Positions 33,007-40,998 of a stretch of DNA of 64,000 nt are shown here, piece by piece. Source of the DNA: Acidicapsa ligni (GTDB lineage Bacteria > Acidobacteriota > Terriglobia > Terriglobales > Acidobacteriaceae); the NCBI RefSeq assembly GCF_025685655.1, contig NZ_JAGSYG010000003.1, forward strand, positions 806,001 to 870,000, given 5' to 3'. The notes under the pieces were generated by a model. That model was not told the DNA's origin and did not search any database. It saw nothing but the letters and a program-made list of their open reading frames with translations. Numbering within the stretch: the first letter of the stretch is position 1; every line of letters begins with the position of its first letter. Made by a program: the position numbers and the translations under genes.

Positions 33007-34260
33007 TTACTCTCTTCGTAAGGCTTCTACTGGTTCGAGGGCGGCGGCCTGGCTGGCTGGGTAGACTCCGGCGACGATGCCGCAGACGGCGAGTGAGCCC
33101 ATGGCCAGCGCGGCGGACCACCAGACAAGTTGAGGCGGATCGAAGCCGGGCATTTTGCCCGTGAGCAGGGATTGCAGGATGGCCATGAATCCGGCGGAGA
33201 TGCCTATGCCGATGATGCCGCTGACGGTGGTGAGGATCAATCCTTCGAGGAAGAACTGAACGAGGATGCTGCGACTGGTGGCTCCGAGGGCTTTGCGCAG
33301 GCCGATTTCGCGGGTGCGTTCGGTGACGGAGACAAGCATGATGTTGATGATGCCGACGGCTCCGAGACCAAGGGTGACAACGCCTACGCCGCCGAGAAAG
33401 AGATCCATGGCATCGAAGATTTTATCGACGAGCTTGGAGGTGTGGATGGTGTCCCACTCGTCGAAGGCTTCTTTGAGAAGTGGATCGAAGCTGTGGTTGC
33501 GTCCGAGAACGCGATGTACGGCTGCTACGGCCGCTGTGCTGTCGCCTTTAATGGTCGGCTGATATTGGATGGTGGTGAGAGAATCGCGGGGGATGTTTTC
33601 GCCTTTCATGGCGAAGAGCTCCATCATGGTGCTTAGCGGAATGTAGACCTTCTGATCGTCGAAATCCTGCCCACCTCGGGCAATGGTGGCTACGCTGCCG
33701 ACGACGGTGAAACTGGTGCCGTTGATGGTGATGGATTCGCCCAGAAACGGATGACCGGGGTACAACATGCGAGCAGCTTTGGAGCCGAGGACAGCGACGC
33801 GCCTGCGATTGGTGAGGTCGTCATTATCCAGAAAACGGCCTTGCTCCACGGGGACGAAACGCACCTGCGAGAAATTGGGTTCGACGCCGAAGACAAGCAT
33901 GGAGGTGTTGGACCAGGCGCTTACTTCGTAGAGATCGGAGCGGTTCAAGGTGGCAGTGACGGCGCGCAGCTCAGGCAGGGCGCGCATGTCGGCTTCGTCC
34001 TTGAGAGTGAGCTTGTAGGGGCGCATGGCGGTGTGCTGAAAGGGCAGCGCAGGAATGGTGGAATCGAAGGCCATGACTACGTCGTTGCCGACGCTGGCGA
34101 GGTTACGCCGCTGGCCGGAGCGGAAGCCCTCGCCGAGGCCGACGAGTACAAGCAGAGAGCCTACTCCCCAGGCAATACCGAACATGGTGAGGAAGGTACG
34201 CAGCTTGTTGGCCATCATGGCGCGGAAGACTTCACCGAGGATATCTGCGAGGCTTTGCAT
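33007..34260 (-). CDS. MacB-like ABC transporter permease (copy 1)
   Basis: 417 residues from the ATG at 34260. It has the same architecture as its downstream neighbour: a transmembrane helix (FLTMFGIAWGVGSLLVLVGL), a periplasmic domain with the insert GFRSGQRRNLASVGNDVVMA, and three C-terminal helices with the loop RTREIGLRKALGATSRSIL. C-terminus ALEPVEALRRE. The pair is a hetero-permease by gene order. The periplasmic domains differ in sequence, so the pair is not a recent tandem duplication. The partner ATP-binding protein and any membrane-fusion protein must lie elsewhere. Substrate unknown. Confidence 0.92.
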   Translation of the reverse strand: MQSLADILGEVFRAMMANKLRTFLTMFGIAWGVGSLLVLVGLGEGFRSGQRRNLASVGNDVVMAFDSTIPALPFQHTAMRPYKLTLKDEADMRALPELRAVTATLNRSDLYEVSAWSNTSMLVFGVEPNFSQVRFVPVEQGRFLDNDDLTNRRRVAVLGSKAARMLYPGHPFLGESITINGTSFTVVGSVATIARGGQDFDDQKVYIPLSTMMELFAMKGENIPRDSLTTIQYQPTIKGDSTAAVAAVHRVLGRNHSFDPLLKEAFDEWDTIHTSKLVDKIFDAMDLFLGGVGVVTLGLGAVGIINIMLVSVTERTREIGLRKALGATSRSILVQFFLEGLILTTVSGIIGIGISAGFMAILQSLLTGKMPGFDPPQLVWWSAALAMGSLAVCGIVAGVYPASQAAALEPVEALRRE

Positions 34261-34341
34261 AGCGACTTTCGGCGAACAGGTTGGCCTATTGCATTCTACG
34301 CAGATGGGAGGCTGCTGGTTCCGTAATTCTGGCGGGTTGAT

Positions 34342-34932
34342 TTAGAGCAGGAGGGCTTCGGCGGCGTCCAGTTCTACTGCGGGGGTGTAGCCGAGGCGCT
34401 GCCAGAAGTTTCGCACCAGGGATTGTGTTGCCGGGGTAGTTGCGCTGGTGATGCGAATGGGGATGGTTTGCGCTGTGGGGCCGGGCTGGGTGCCGGACTG
34501 GGATCCGAATTCGGTGCTGGCAGAAAGCTGGGTGGCGTCGATTGCCAGGCCTACGCACTGGCCGGGTCGGTAGGTGCAGCGAGCCAGATCGGCGATGGAG
34601 AGATTGGTGGTTGGGGTCGCAAAAATGGTGCGCGGCGGGGCCATGCGGTCGAGGAGGCTGAAGATTTCCAGCTTGGACTCAAGTTCGTCAGGAACACAAT
34701 CGATGGCGAGATCGGCTTCGCGGACGGCTTCTTCTACTGTGCCAGCGAAGGTGACCAGCGGCATGTTGGCTGGGCTGAGTTCGAGGCGCAAGGCTTCCTC
34801 GGCGTGGCGCAGGCTGGAGGGCATTACGTCTTCAAGAATGACGCGGAAGCCGGCCCGCGCGGCGTGAGAGGCGAGACGCCTGCCGAGCGGTCCAGCTCCG
34901 ATGATGGCTACGGTGATGGTGTTTTCAGGCAA
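34342..34932 (-). CDS. Stand-alone 3-hydroxyacyl-CoA dehydrogenase NAD-binding domain, catalytically degenerate
   Basis: 196 residues from a TTG start located 4 bases after the stop of the 60-residue ORF upstream. The Rossmann motif is VAIIGAGPLGRRLA (8-21) and the rest parallels the N-domain of the full-length enzyme at 48304-49155, e.g. TTNLSIADLARCTYRPGQCVG against the latter's TSSISITKLAAL and NRPAQVIG. The catalytic His of that enzyme (H141 in GMHFFNP) aligns with Ala130 here (GLAIDAT), and the C-terminal dimerisation/catalytic domain is absent. It therefore probably binds a nucleotide but does not oxidise hydroxyacyl-CoA. Not obviously a decayed gene, since the frame is intact and the Rossmann motif is preserved. 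Confidence 0.78.
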   Translation of the reverse strand: MPENTITVAIIGAGPLGRRLASHAARAGFRVILEDVMPSSLRHAEEALRLELSPANMPLVTFAGTVEEAVREADLAIDCVPDELESKLEIFSLLDRMAPPRTIFATPTTNLSIADLARCTYRPGQCVGLAIDATQLSASTEFGSQSGTQPGPTAQTIPIRITSATTPATQSLVRNFWQRLGYTPAVELDAAEALLL

Positions 34933-34936
34933 AAGG

Positions 34937-35119
34937 CTACTTGGCTGCGAGGGCGTTCAGAACGTCGCTGGCGCTGGGCTTGGCCTGGGCGAGATGTTCG
35001 GAGACCAGGGCGCGCTCATCGTCGTCGAGGGTGGCTACTCCGGTGAGAATGCGGCGCAGGGTTACGGATACGTCGTCGATGTAGTTCATGAGGCGGATTG
35101 CTTCTCCGGAGAGTGGCAT
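34937..35119 (-). CDS. Small (60-residue) conserved-looking protein of unknown function
   Basis: Starts at the ATG at 35119 with GAGGGA eight bases upstream and ends 4 bases before the TTG start of the 3-hydroxyacyl-CoA dehydrogenase-like gene, implying translational coupling. The product (PLSGEAIRLMNYIDDVSVTL then RRILTGVATLDDDERALVSE) is acidic, helical and soluble, with no Cys. I do not recognise a family. The tight coupling suggests that it works with the downstream nucleotide-binding protein. Confidence 0.6.
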   Translation of the reverse strand: MPLSGEAIRLMNYIDDVSVTLRRILTGVATLDDDERALVSEHLAQAKPSASDVLNALAAK

Positions 35120-35261
35120 GGATGAGTCCCTCGAATCGTGATCGATGTGGTGTTGCGTTAACAGTCTCATTGTCCGCGCTGCGGGGGTGGAGTGTAAAGG
35201 CGAGCGGTTATGGGTGTGAGGGAATTTGAGGAAATCCAACCCTTGGAGGTAAATCTACTCC

Positions 35262-37004
35262 CTATTGTTGCCAGCGCAGGCGGACGAGGGCTACTCCCTG
35301 ACGAGGTAGTTGGAGAGTTGTCGCGGCTGTGTCGTTTGCGATGGAGAGCGAATGCTGGGCGACTGATTGCTGGAGGTCGCCGGAGGCTTCGAGCTGCTTT
35401 TGTTGCTCAGAGGTCGGGGTTTGCGGGCTGCCCATCTGTTGCCAGACGGCGTAGGAGTTGCTGTGGGTTGCGTCCATGCGGAACTCTTCGGCGGTAGCGG
35501 ATTTTGCTGCGGCAAGGCCGTCGATGTTCAGTTGAATTGTGACCGGGGTGGTGGGCAGATCGTCGTCATGATAGTTCCAGAGGAGGATGTCCAACTCGTG
35601 CTGATTGCCTGCGGAGGATGATGTTGCGGCGGCGTTGATGTCGGGTGAGCCGACTGCGCCGACCTGCTCGATGTCATCGAGTGAAAGTGCTCCGGTGCTG
35701 TCTGCCTGGACCCAGTTACCGTTCAGCTTGCCCATCATGCGAAAGACGTTGAGGACGGGCTTGTCGATGCCGTTCGTAGCTAGTTCGCGGAAGCCTGCGA
35801 AGTAAGGTTGATTTTCGAATTCGAAGGCCCAGGTTACGGAGCCCTCGACGGTAAGGCCGTATTTGCGGGCCAGCTCGTAGGTGCGCATGGTGGCTTCGGC
35901 TACGCTGACGCCGTAGAGCGGGCCGTTGCGGTAGCCATTCTCTGGGCCTTTACAAGCGGCGCAGCCTTCGGGGTCGCTCTCGCCCAGAACGATAGGGGTG
36001 TTTTTCCATTCGGGATACGAGGCTATGACGCGCATGCCGCGATCTATGGCGCGGAGTTGATGTCCTATATCCATACGAACGTGACCGTTGACGGTTGAGG
36101 GACGGCCTTTGGGGTGATAGCTGATGAAGTCGAGGGGCGCGCCTTTGGCTCCGGTGGCGGTGTTTGTGCCGTGAGCGCAGTGTTCGAGGAACTGTCGCAG
36201 GAAGGCTTCGGCGCGGGATGAGGCAACGCCGGTTGATTCGGGGCCGCCAATGCGAGCATTGGGGAGCACTGTGCGGATGGCGCTGGTTGTGATGTCGTAG
36301 AGATGGTCGTACTCTTCGGGAGTGCCCTGCCAGTAGCCGATGTCGGGCTCGTTCCAGACTTCCCACATCCAGTTGTCGACTGCGCTGCCGTAACGTTGTT
36401 TGAGGTGTTCGGCGTAGGCGTGGATGAGCTTTCCCCACTTTGCGTAGTCCCTTGGCGGATAGGCCCACCCGGTGTAGATATCACCTTTGGGGAAGGTGTG
36501 GCGATAGGGTTCGGGGTGCGTGGAAAGCGCCTCGGGCATGAAGCCAATCTCTACGATAGGACGGACGTGCGCGGCGGTGATGGCGTCAAAGATGCGATCA
36601 GTAATGGTCCAATCGTAGACTGCTGTGCCGTCCGGTTTCTCGGTGTAGGCGTTGGTGGAGCCCCACTTGAGTGAGCTATCTCCGTTGCCTGTCGTGAGCA
36701 GATTGTGAGGGCGGAAGTAGACGGGGATCGGATGCTCAGCCGGGCCTAGCGAGCCTAATTCATGCAGGAGCTTTTGGCCGTTTGGGGCGTAGGTGAAGTT
36801 GGGTTCGTCGGCGCCGAAGAAGTTCCAAAGCGGCTTGTAGGGGGCTATGGTTTTATTGGCATGGACGGTGATGATTACGGCTTGAGTAGCCTGCGCCAGA
36901 GCGGGGATAGTCGCCGGACAAATCGTCATCGCTGGGAGTGCCATTACTGCGAATACAAGCCTGGTCATAGCGCGAGAGATTGCTGGGCGGCGGATGTTGA
37001 TCAT
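35262..37004 (-). CDS. Secreted GH39-family glycoside hydrolase (beta-xylosidase-like)
   Basis: The ATG at 37004 has GGAG five bases upstream; the longer frame to 37070 is not needed. The 580-residue product begins with an RR-containing, then hydrophobic signal region (MTRLVFAVMALPAMTICPAT ending in ALAQ). The (beta/alpha)8 domain shows the GH39 acid/base Glu in MWEVWNEPDIGYW (Glu219) and the nucleophile Glu in PIVLGESDPEG (Glu342). A C-terminal beta-rich part (DILLWNYHDDDLPTTPVTIQ ... GVALVRLRW) completes the family architecture. Likely a periplasmic or extracellular enzyme acting on xylo- or related oligosaccharides; exact substrate is inferred. It is divergent from a secreted carbohydrate-binding protein. 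Confidence 0.9.
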   Translation of the reverse strand: MINIRRPAISRAMTRLVFAVMALPAMTICPATIPALAQATQAVIITVHANKTIAPYKPLWNFFGADEPNFTYAPNGQKLLHELGSLGPAEHPIPVYFRPHNLLTTGNGDSSLKWGSTNAYTEKPDGTAVYDWTITDRIFDAITAAHVRPIVEIGFMPEALSTHPEPYRHTFPKGDIYTGWAYPPRDYAKWGKLIHAYAEHLKQRYGSAVDNWMWEVWNEPDIGYWQGTPEEYDHLYDITTSAIRTVLPNARIGGPESTGVASSRAEAFLRQFLEHCAHGTNTATGAKGAPLDFISYHPKGRPSTVNGHVRMDIGHQLRAIDRGMRVIASYPEWKNTPIVLGESDPEGCAACKGPENGYRNGPLYGVSVAEATMRTYELARKYGLTVEGSVTWAFEFENQPYFAGFRELATNGIDKPVLNVFRMMGKLNGNWVQADSTGALSLDDIEQVGAVGSPDINAAATSSSAGNQHELDILLWNYHDDDLPTTPVTIQLNIDGLAAAKSATAEEFRMDATHSNSYAVWQQMGSPQTPTSEQQKQLEASGDLQQSVAQHSLSIANDTAATTLQLPRQGVALVRLRWQQ

Positions 37005-37129
37005 GATGCTCCGATGGAACGCAATTGAGAGGTGCCGATCGAACAGAGCTGATCTTACTGCATTCTGCACTCTGTATTCCGCGTTGCATTCTGGTTAGTG
37101 TGGCTTGAGAGAAATAGTAGGATGTTTGA

Positions 37130-37834
37130 ATGTTGAAACTTCGCCTCGATATTGCTGGAATGATCTTTGCCGCTTTTGCGCTGACTTTATCTGCGGATGG
37201 GATCGCTGCAGATTTTTTGACTGTTTACAAAGGGATTCCGTATGTGGATAGCCGCTATACGGGAGGCGCGCAGGCGGTTCCCGGACGAGTGCAGTGCGCT
37301 TATTACGACTTAGGCGGTGAAGGCATTGCTTATCACGACACTACGTTCAAGAATGAAGGTAGTGGCGGGCTTAATCCCGCGGATGGAAGTTATTTAAACG
37401 AGTTTCGCAAGAATGAAGGTGTAGATACTTCGTACACCAAATTTCATGATGCGATTGATAACAATCCTTATGGGATGGTGAAGGTTGAAGAGAACCAGCT
37501 TTATGTTGGCTGGACGCAACCAGGGGAGTGGTTCAATATCACGGTCGACGCTACACATGCAGGTGTTTATAGCGCAGATCTGCTCTATACCTCAAATCGT
37601 GGTGGGATGATTGCTTTGGATGTGAATGGGGCCTCTGCGACGGAGCCGATCCATATTATTTCCACTTACAATCCTGCGGACCCGATTGCATGGCGGCAGT
37701 GGCATCACTGGAACATGATGCATGACGCTGTGAAGGTAAAACTGAATGCCGGAAAGAATGTGCTCACGGTGCATATTTTGACAGAAGGCAATATGAATCT
37801 GGCCTGGTTTCAGTTCGTTCCAGTTCCAGTTTAA
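37130..37834 (+). CDS. Secreted CBM6/35-like carbohydrate-binding protein
   Basis: 234 residues. Signal peptide IAGMIFAAFALTLSADGIAA. The mature part is one beta-sandwich-like module: PGRVQCAYYDLGGEGIAYHD, LYVGWTQPGEWFNITVDATH, GVYSADLLYTSNRGGMIALD and MNLAWFQFVPV. The GEW(F/I)xITVD ... Y ... S.. GG motif and the final N-x-W-F are typical of CBM6/CBM35-like modules that are usually attached to glycosidases. Here the module stands alone. It is divergently transcribed from the GH39 gene with about 125 bases between the starts, so the two may share control. Base composition is somewhat richer in A+T than its neighbours. No catalytic residues are identifiable. Confidence 0.72.
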   Translation: MLKLRLDIAGMIFAAFALTLSADGIAADFLTVYKGIPYVDSRYTGGAQAVPGRVQCAYYDLGGEGIAYHDTTFKNEGSGGLNPADGSYLNEFRKNEGVDTSYTKFHDAIDNNPYGMVKVEENQLYVGWTQPGEWFNITVDATHAGVYSADLLYTSNRGGMIALDVNGASATEPIHIISTYNPADPIAWRQWHHWNMMHDAVKVKLNAGKNVLTVHILTEGNMNLAWFQFVPVPV

Positions 37835-37874
37835 GTTCAAGGATGAGCGATAGAGAGCGTGGCTGAATTGCCGA

Positions 37875-39164
37875 TCAGGTTCGTCCCTGGAAGATTTGGA
37901 CGAGCAGCCACAGATTGAGTCCGGCGATAACTATTGCGCTGGTCCATGAGAGTGCTTTGATCCATGCTGAGTTTACGAACTCGCCCATCTTGCTGCGATT
38001 GCCGGTGAAGGCGACGAGTGGAATTACTGCGAAGCTGAGCTGCATGCTTAGGACGACCTGACTTAGGATGAGCAGCCTGGCGGTGCCGTGTTCTCCATAG
38101 AATGCGACGACGATGACGGTGGGGATGATAGCCAGCAGGCGTGTGACGAGGCGGCGCTGCCATTGGGGCAGATGGATGTTCAGGAAGCCTTCCATGACGA
38201 CCTGACCTGCCAATGTGCCGGTGAGGGTGGAGTTCTGGCCTGAGGCCAGCAGCGCGACGGCGAAGATTGCGCTGGCTCCCGCTATTCCGAGAAGTGGTGA
38301 AAGCAGCTTGTAGGCGTCTTCGATTTCAGCTACTTCGGTGTGTCCACTGCTGTGGAAGACGGCGGCGGCAACGATCAGGATAGCGGCGTTGACGAGGAGG
38401 GCCATTGTCAGTGCTGCGGCTGAGTCCCAGTTGGCGAAGCGGATGGCTTCGCGCTTCCCTTCCGCAGTGCGCGGGTAGTTGCGCGTCTGCACGATGGATG
38501 AATGCAGGTAGAGATTGTGGGGCATGACGGTTGCGCCGAGGATGCTGATTCCTATGTAGAGCATGTCGGAGTTGGTCAGTATCTGTGCTGAGGGAATGAA
38601 GAGGTGGCGCAGGATGGGAGCCCACTCCGGATGCGAGAAGAGTATCTCCACGCCAAAAAGCGCTGCAATGGTGCCGATGAGCACGATGACCAGCGCCTCA
38701 AGATAGCGGAAGCCTCGATGCTGCAACAGCAGGATTAACAGCACATCGGCGCTGGTGATCAGGACTCCTACCATGAGTGGAATGTGGAAGAGCAGTTGCA
38801 GAGCGATGGCAGAGCCGATTACTTCGGCGAGGTCGCAGGCGGCGATGGCTATCTCCGCGATGAGCCACAGGCCGATGTTAACGCGGCGGCTGTAATGGGC
38901 GCGACAGGCCTGGGCCAGATCCTGCTCGGTGGCGATGCCGAGCTTGATGGCGAGACTTTGGAGGAGGATCGCCATCAGATTTGACAGCATGATGACGAAG
39001 AGCAGGGTGTATCCGTAGCGCGAACCGGCGGCTAGATCCGTGGCCCAGTTGCCTGGGTCCATGTAGCCGACGGCAATGAGAAAGCCCGGACCGATGAAGC
39101 CGAGCAGGCGCCGCCATAACTGCGGGGAACGCGAGACATGAACGGAGGAGAAAGCCTCTGGCAT
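37875..39164 (-). CDS. mntH: Nramp-family proton-coupled manganese/divalent metal transporter
   Basis: 429 residues with 11 predicted transmembrane helices. The metal-binding motif in helix 1 is [16 protein letters not shown] (Asp and Asn ligands), and helix 6 carries [18 protein letters not shown] (the Met and Ala/His site of Nramp). These are the defining residues for Mn2+/Fe2+ import driven by protons. It lies downstream of the DtxR/MntR-type regulator on the same strand with 144 bases between them. The gap holds a palindromic operator overlapping the predicted promoter, so it is probably repressed when manganese is abundant. Confidence 0.96.
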   Translation of the reverse strand: MPEAFSSVHVSRSPQLWRRLLGFIGPGFLIAVGYMDPGNWATDLAAGSRYGYTLLFVIMLSNLMAILLQSLAIKLGIATEQDLAQACRAHYSRRVNIGLWLIAEIAIAACDLAEVIGSAIALQLLFHIPLMVGVLITSADVLLILLLQHRGFRYLEALVIVLIGTIAALFGVEILFSHPEWAPILRHLFIPSAQILTNSDMLYIGISILGATVMPHNLYLHSSIVQTRNYPRTAEGKREAIRFANWDSAAALTMALLVNAAILIVAAAVFHSSGHTEVAEIEDAYKLLSPLLGIAGASAIFAVALLASGQNSTLTGTLAGQVVMEGFLNIHLPQWQRRLVTRLLAIIPTVIVVAFYGEHGTARLLILSQVVLSMQLSFAVIPLVAFTGNRSKMGEFVNSAWIKALSWTSAIVIAGLNLWLLVQIFQGRT

Positions 39165-39258
39165 GGAGGGCCGAGAGCGTTCCGTTTCGATACTGGATTC
39201 CCGCGAGATTTGAGGGGTCTGCGTAGTCCACCATCCTGCGGGCGGAGCCCTTAGCAGT

Positions 39259-39289
39259 ATTATGGCATGGATAGTTAACTATAGTTAAC
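39259..39289 (-). promoter_or_regulatory. Palindromic operator GTTAACTATAGTTAAC overlapping predicted mntH promoter
   Basis: GTTAACTATAGTTAAC (39274-39289) is a perfect 16-base palindrome between the mntR-like stop and mntH. On the minus strand its first TTAACT is a plausible -35 with an 18-base spacer to CATAAT (39259-39264), giving a leader of roughly 88 bases before the mntH start. A DtxR/MntR regulator gene lies directly upstream. The sequence differs from the Bacillus MntR box; assignment as its operator is inferred. Confidence 0.6.
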
Positions 39290-39308
39290 GAATTTATTTT
39301 GCCTATGG

Positions 39309-39992
39309 TTATCTAGTTGAATCTCTTGAAGTGACTCGCTTGACCCAGATGCGCTCCGCGGCAGGACGGCCAAGGGTGGCCTGACCGGAGGCGGTTTCGA
39401 TGGAGACGGTCTGGTCGTAGTTCTTGGCGATGAGCCGGATGCGGGTGCTGGGGCTGATGCCGGATTGATGGAGGAAAACGAGCAGGCGGGGGTCGCGTTC
39501 ATAGAGGGAGGTAACGATGTAATCGGTGTTTTCCTGGGCCTCTGAGAGTTGGATCAGGCCGCGTTTCCGGCGCTGGCTGGGGCTCTCGGGCAGGACGGTG
39601 TTGCCGTGAGGGCAGGCTCCTTTTTCGCCGAGCTTTTCGATGAGGCGGGCTTCGAAGGCGGGAGAAACGGCGTGTTCGAGACGCTCCGCTTCAGCGTGGA
39701 TTTCATACCACTCCATGCCGAAGATTTCGGACAACATGCGTTCTATAAGGTGATGGCGGAGGGCGGTGCGATAGGCGGTTTCTTTGCCGCTGGCGGTTAG
39801 GCGAACGATGCCGTCGGCCTTGACGTCGACGAAGCCGTCCCGTTTGAGGCGCTTGAGAGCCATGGTGACAGCGGGAGCGGAGACCGAGAGCCAATGCGCC
39901 AGTGTGGCGGGGATGACGTGATGGCCTTCCGACTCGGCTTCGAGAATGGCTTTGAGGTAGTCCTCTTTGGAGACGGTGATGGAATCGGTCAT
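39309..39992 (-). CDS. mntR: DtxR/MntR-family metal-dependent transcriptional regulator
   Basis: 227 residues. N-terminal winged helix-turn-helix (SKEDYLKAILEAESEGHHVI, VSAPAVTMALKRLKRDGFVD), then the metal-binding and dimerisation domain (ERMLSEIFGMEWYEIHAEAERLEHAVS, which holds the E-x2-H-x-E...H ligand pattern) with PHG in CPHGNTVLP, and a C-terminal FeoA/SH3-like domain (about 150-225). Family members bind DNA when loaded with Mn2+ or Fe2+ and repress uptake genes. Position directly upstream of the Nramp gene indicates manganese, though iron is possible. A TATAAT at 40022-40027 on this strand would be its -10 element. Confidence 0.92.
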   Translation of the reverse strand: MTDSITVSKEDYLKAILEAESEGHHVIPATLAHWLSVSAPAVTMALKRLKRDGFVDVKADGIVRLTASGKETAYRTALRHHLIERMLSEIFGMEWYEIHAEAERLEHAVSPAFEARLIEKLGEKGACPHGNTVLPESPSQRRKRGLIQLSEAQENTDYIVTSLYERDPRLLVFLHQSGISPSTRIRLIAKNYDQTVSIETASGQATLGRPAAERIWVKRVTSRDSTR

Positions 39993-40378
39993 CTGGTTTG
40001 GCTCTTCAGAAACAAACTTTGATTATAGGCGGAATGACTGAAATGGCATGAAAATCTGAAGTAACTAGAGGGCCTAAATAGAATTGAGATATAAGTTAGA
40101 TTGAATTTGACGCGAGTTATTTTTCATGTCTCATTAGCTATCAACAATAGTTAGCCTTGTAACACTCGAGAATCTACACAGATCACCTGTTGTCTGCCAG
40201 GAGTTAGCAAATGATCTTTGTTGGGGCTGCTGTTCACATCTGATGCTTACGAATCGATAAGCTGGTACGCAGAGATCATTGTGAAATCTGGTGGTATTCT
40301 CGACACAACAAACTCAAAGACCACCTTAGGTCCATATCGATGAACTTCCAAGAAACAGAGAAGGAGAGAGTATAGAGT
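39993..40378. other. AT-rich intergenic region between mntR and HEAT-like gene
   Basis: About 386 bases, more AT-rich than surroundings. It contains TATAAT on the minus strand at 40022-40027, a probable -10 for the mntR-like gene, and an imperfect inverted repeat TTAGCTATCAACAATAGTTAG near 40134-40154 that resembles the mntH operator half (ATAGTTA). No gene or RNA recognised. Confidence 0.45.
40022..40027 (-). promoter_or_regulatory. Probable -10 element (TATAAT) of the mntR-like gene
   Basis: Perfect TATAAT on the minus strand, 30 bases upstream of the ATG. No good -35 hexamer at 17 bases is visible, so it may need an activator or be an extended type. Confidence 0.4.
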
Positions 40379-40987
40379 ATGCGATGGATGATTTCGTCAA
40401 TGCTCGCGATAGGGCTGACTTCAGGATTAGGCCTGAACCTCACAAGCCAAGAACCGGCACATCTGCAACAAATTTTCACGGATCTCCAAAGTTCCGCGAC
40501 AAGTGATAACGCTGCAGCACAATTGCGTAAAGAAGCAGAAAGTGACACCGAGACGCGCCGATATGTAGCTGCTCACTTGCCGTCTTTAATAAAGGACTCC
40601 GGACCAGGATCGGTTTGGTTAAATGAAGTGCGCTTGGCCGGCGATCTCAAGATATCGGAAGCTGTACCTGTCCTGATCGATCAAGTTATGAGGGCTAACA
40701 CCCAAGGCGGCTTTGTAACCCTTACTCGAGCCTTGAACCTTGACAACGATCCGCCTGGGAAAGCTCTTGCACAAATCGGCGAACCGGCAATTGTGGTGGT
40801 TGGTCATCTCCTCGAAAGTAGTGATCGATCTGTACGATTTCGAGCATGTTATATTTTAGCAAAGATCGGCTCAGCAAACGCCAAAGGGATGTTGCGCAAT
40901 CATCTCGATAAAGAAAATGATCGAGGAATCAGGCACTTTACCCAGAATGTACTCGATGCTGCATCGCAGGGATCAGAGCAGCGATAG
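40379..40987 (+). CDS. HEAT-like repeat protein of unknown function
   Basis: 202 residues; AAGGAGAGAG precedes the ATG. The N-terminus (RWMISSMLAIGLTSGLGLNL) could be a signal peptide. The rest is helical: YVAAHLPSLIKDSGPGSVWL, VRLAGDLKISEAVPVLIDQV and VRFRACYILAKIGSANAKGM, with the A-L-x-x-I-G pattern of HEAT/PBS-lyase repeats. Such folds mediate protein interactions; the partner is unknown. The coding sequence is richer in A+T and uses rarer codons than its neighbours, suggesting separate origin. Flanked by the metal regulator (divergent) and by malQ (convergent, 11 bases away). Confidence 0.7.
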   Translation: MRWMISSMLAIGLTSGLGLNLTSQEPAHLQQIFTDLQSSATSDNAAAQLRKEAESDTETRRYVAAHLPSLIKDSGPGSVWLNEVRLAGDLKISEAVPVLIDQVMRANTQGGFVTLTRALNLDNDPPGKALAQIGEPAIVVVGHLLESSDRSVRFRACYILAKIGSANAKGMLRNHLDKENDRGIRHFTQNVLDAASQGSEQR

Positions 40988-40998
40988 TTTCTGAACTA

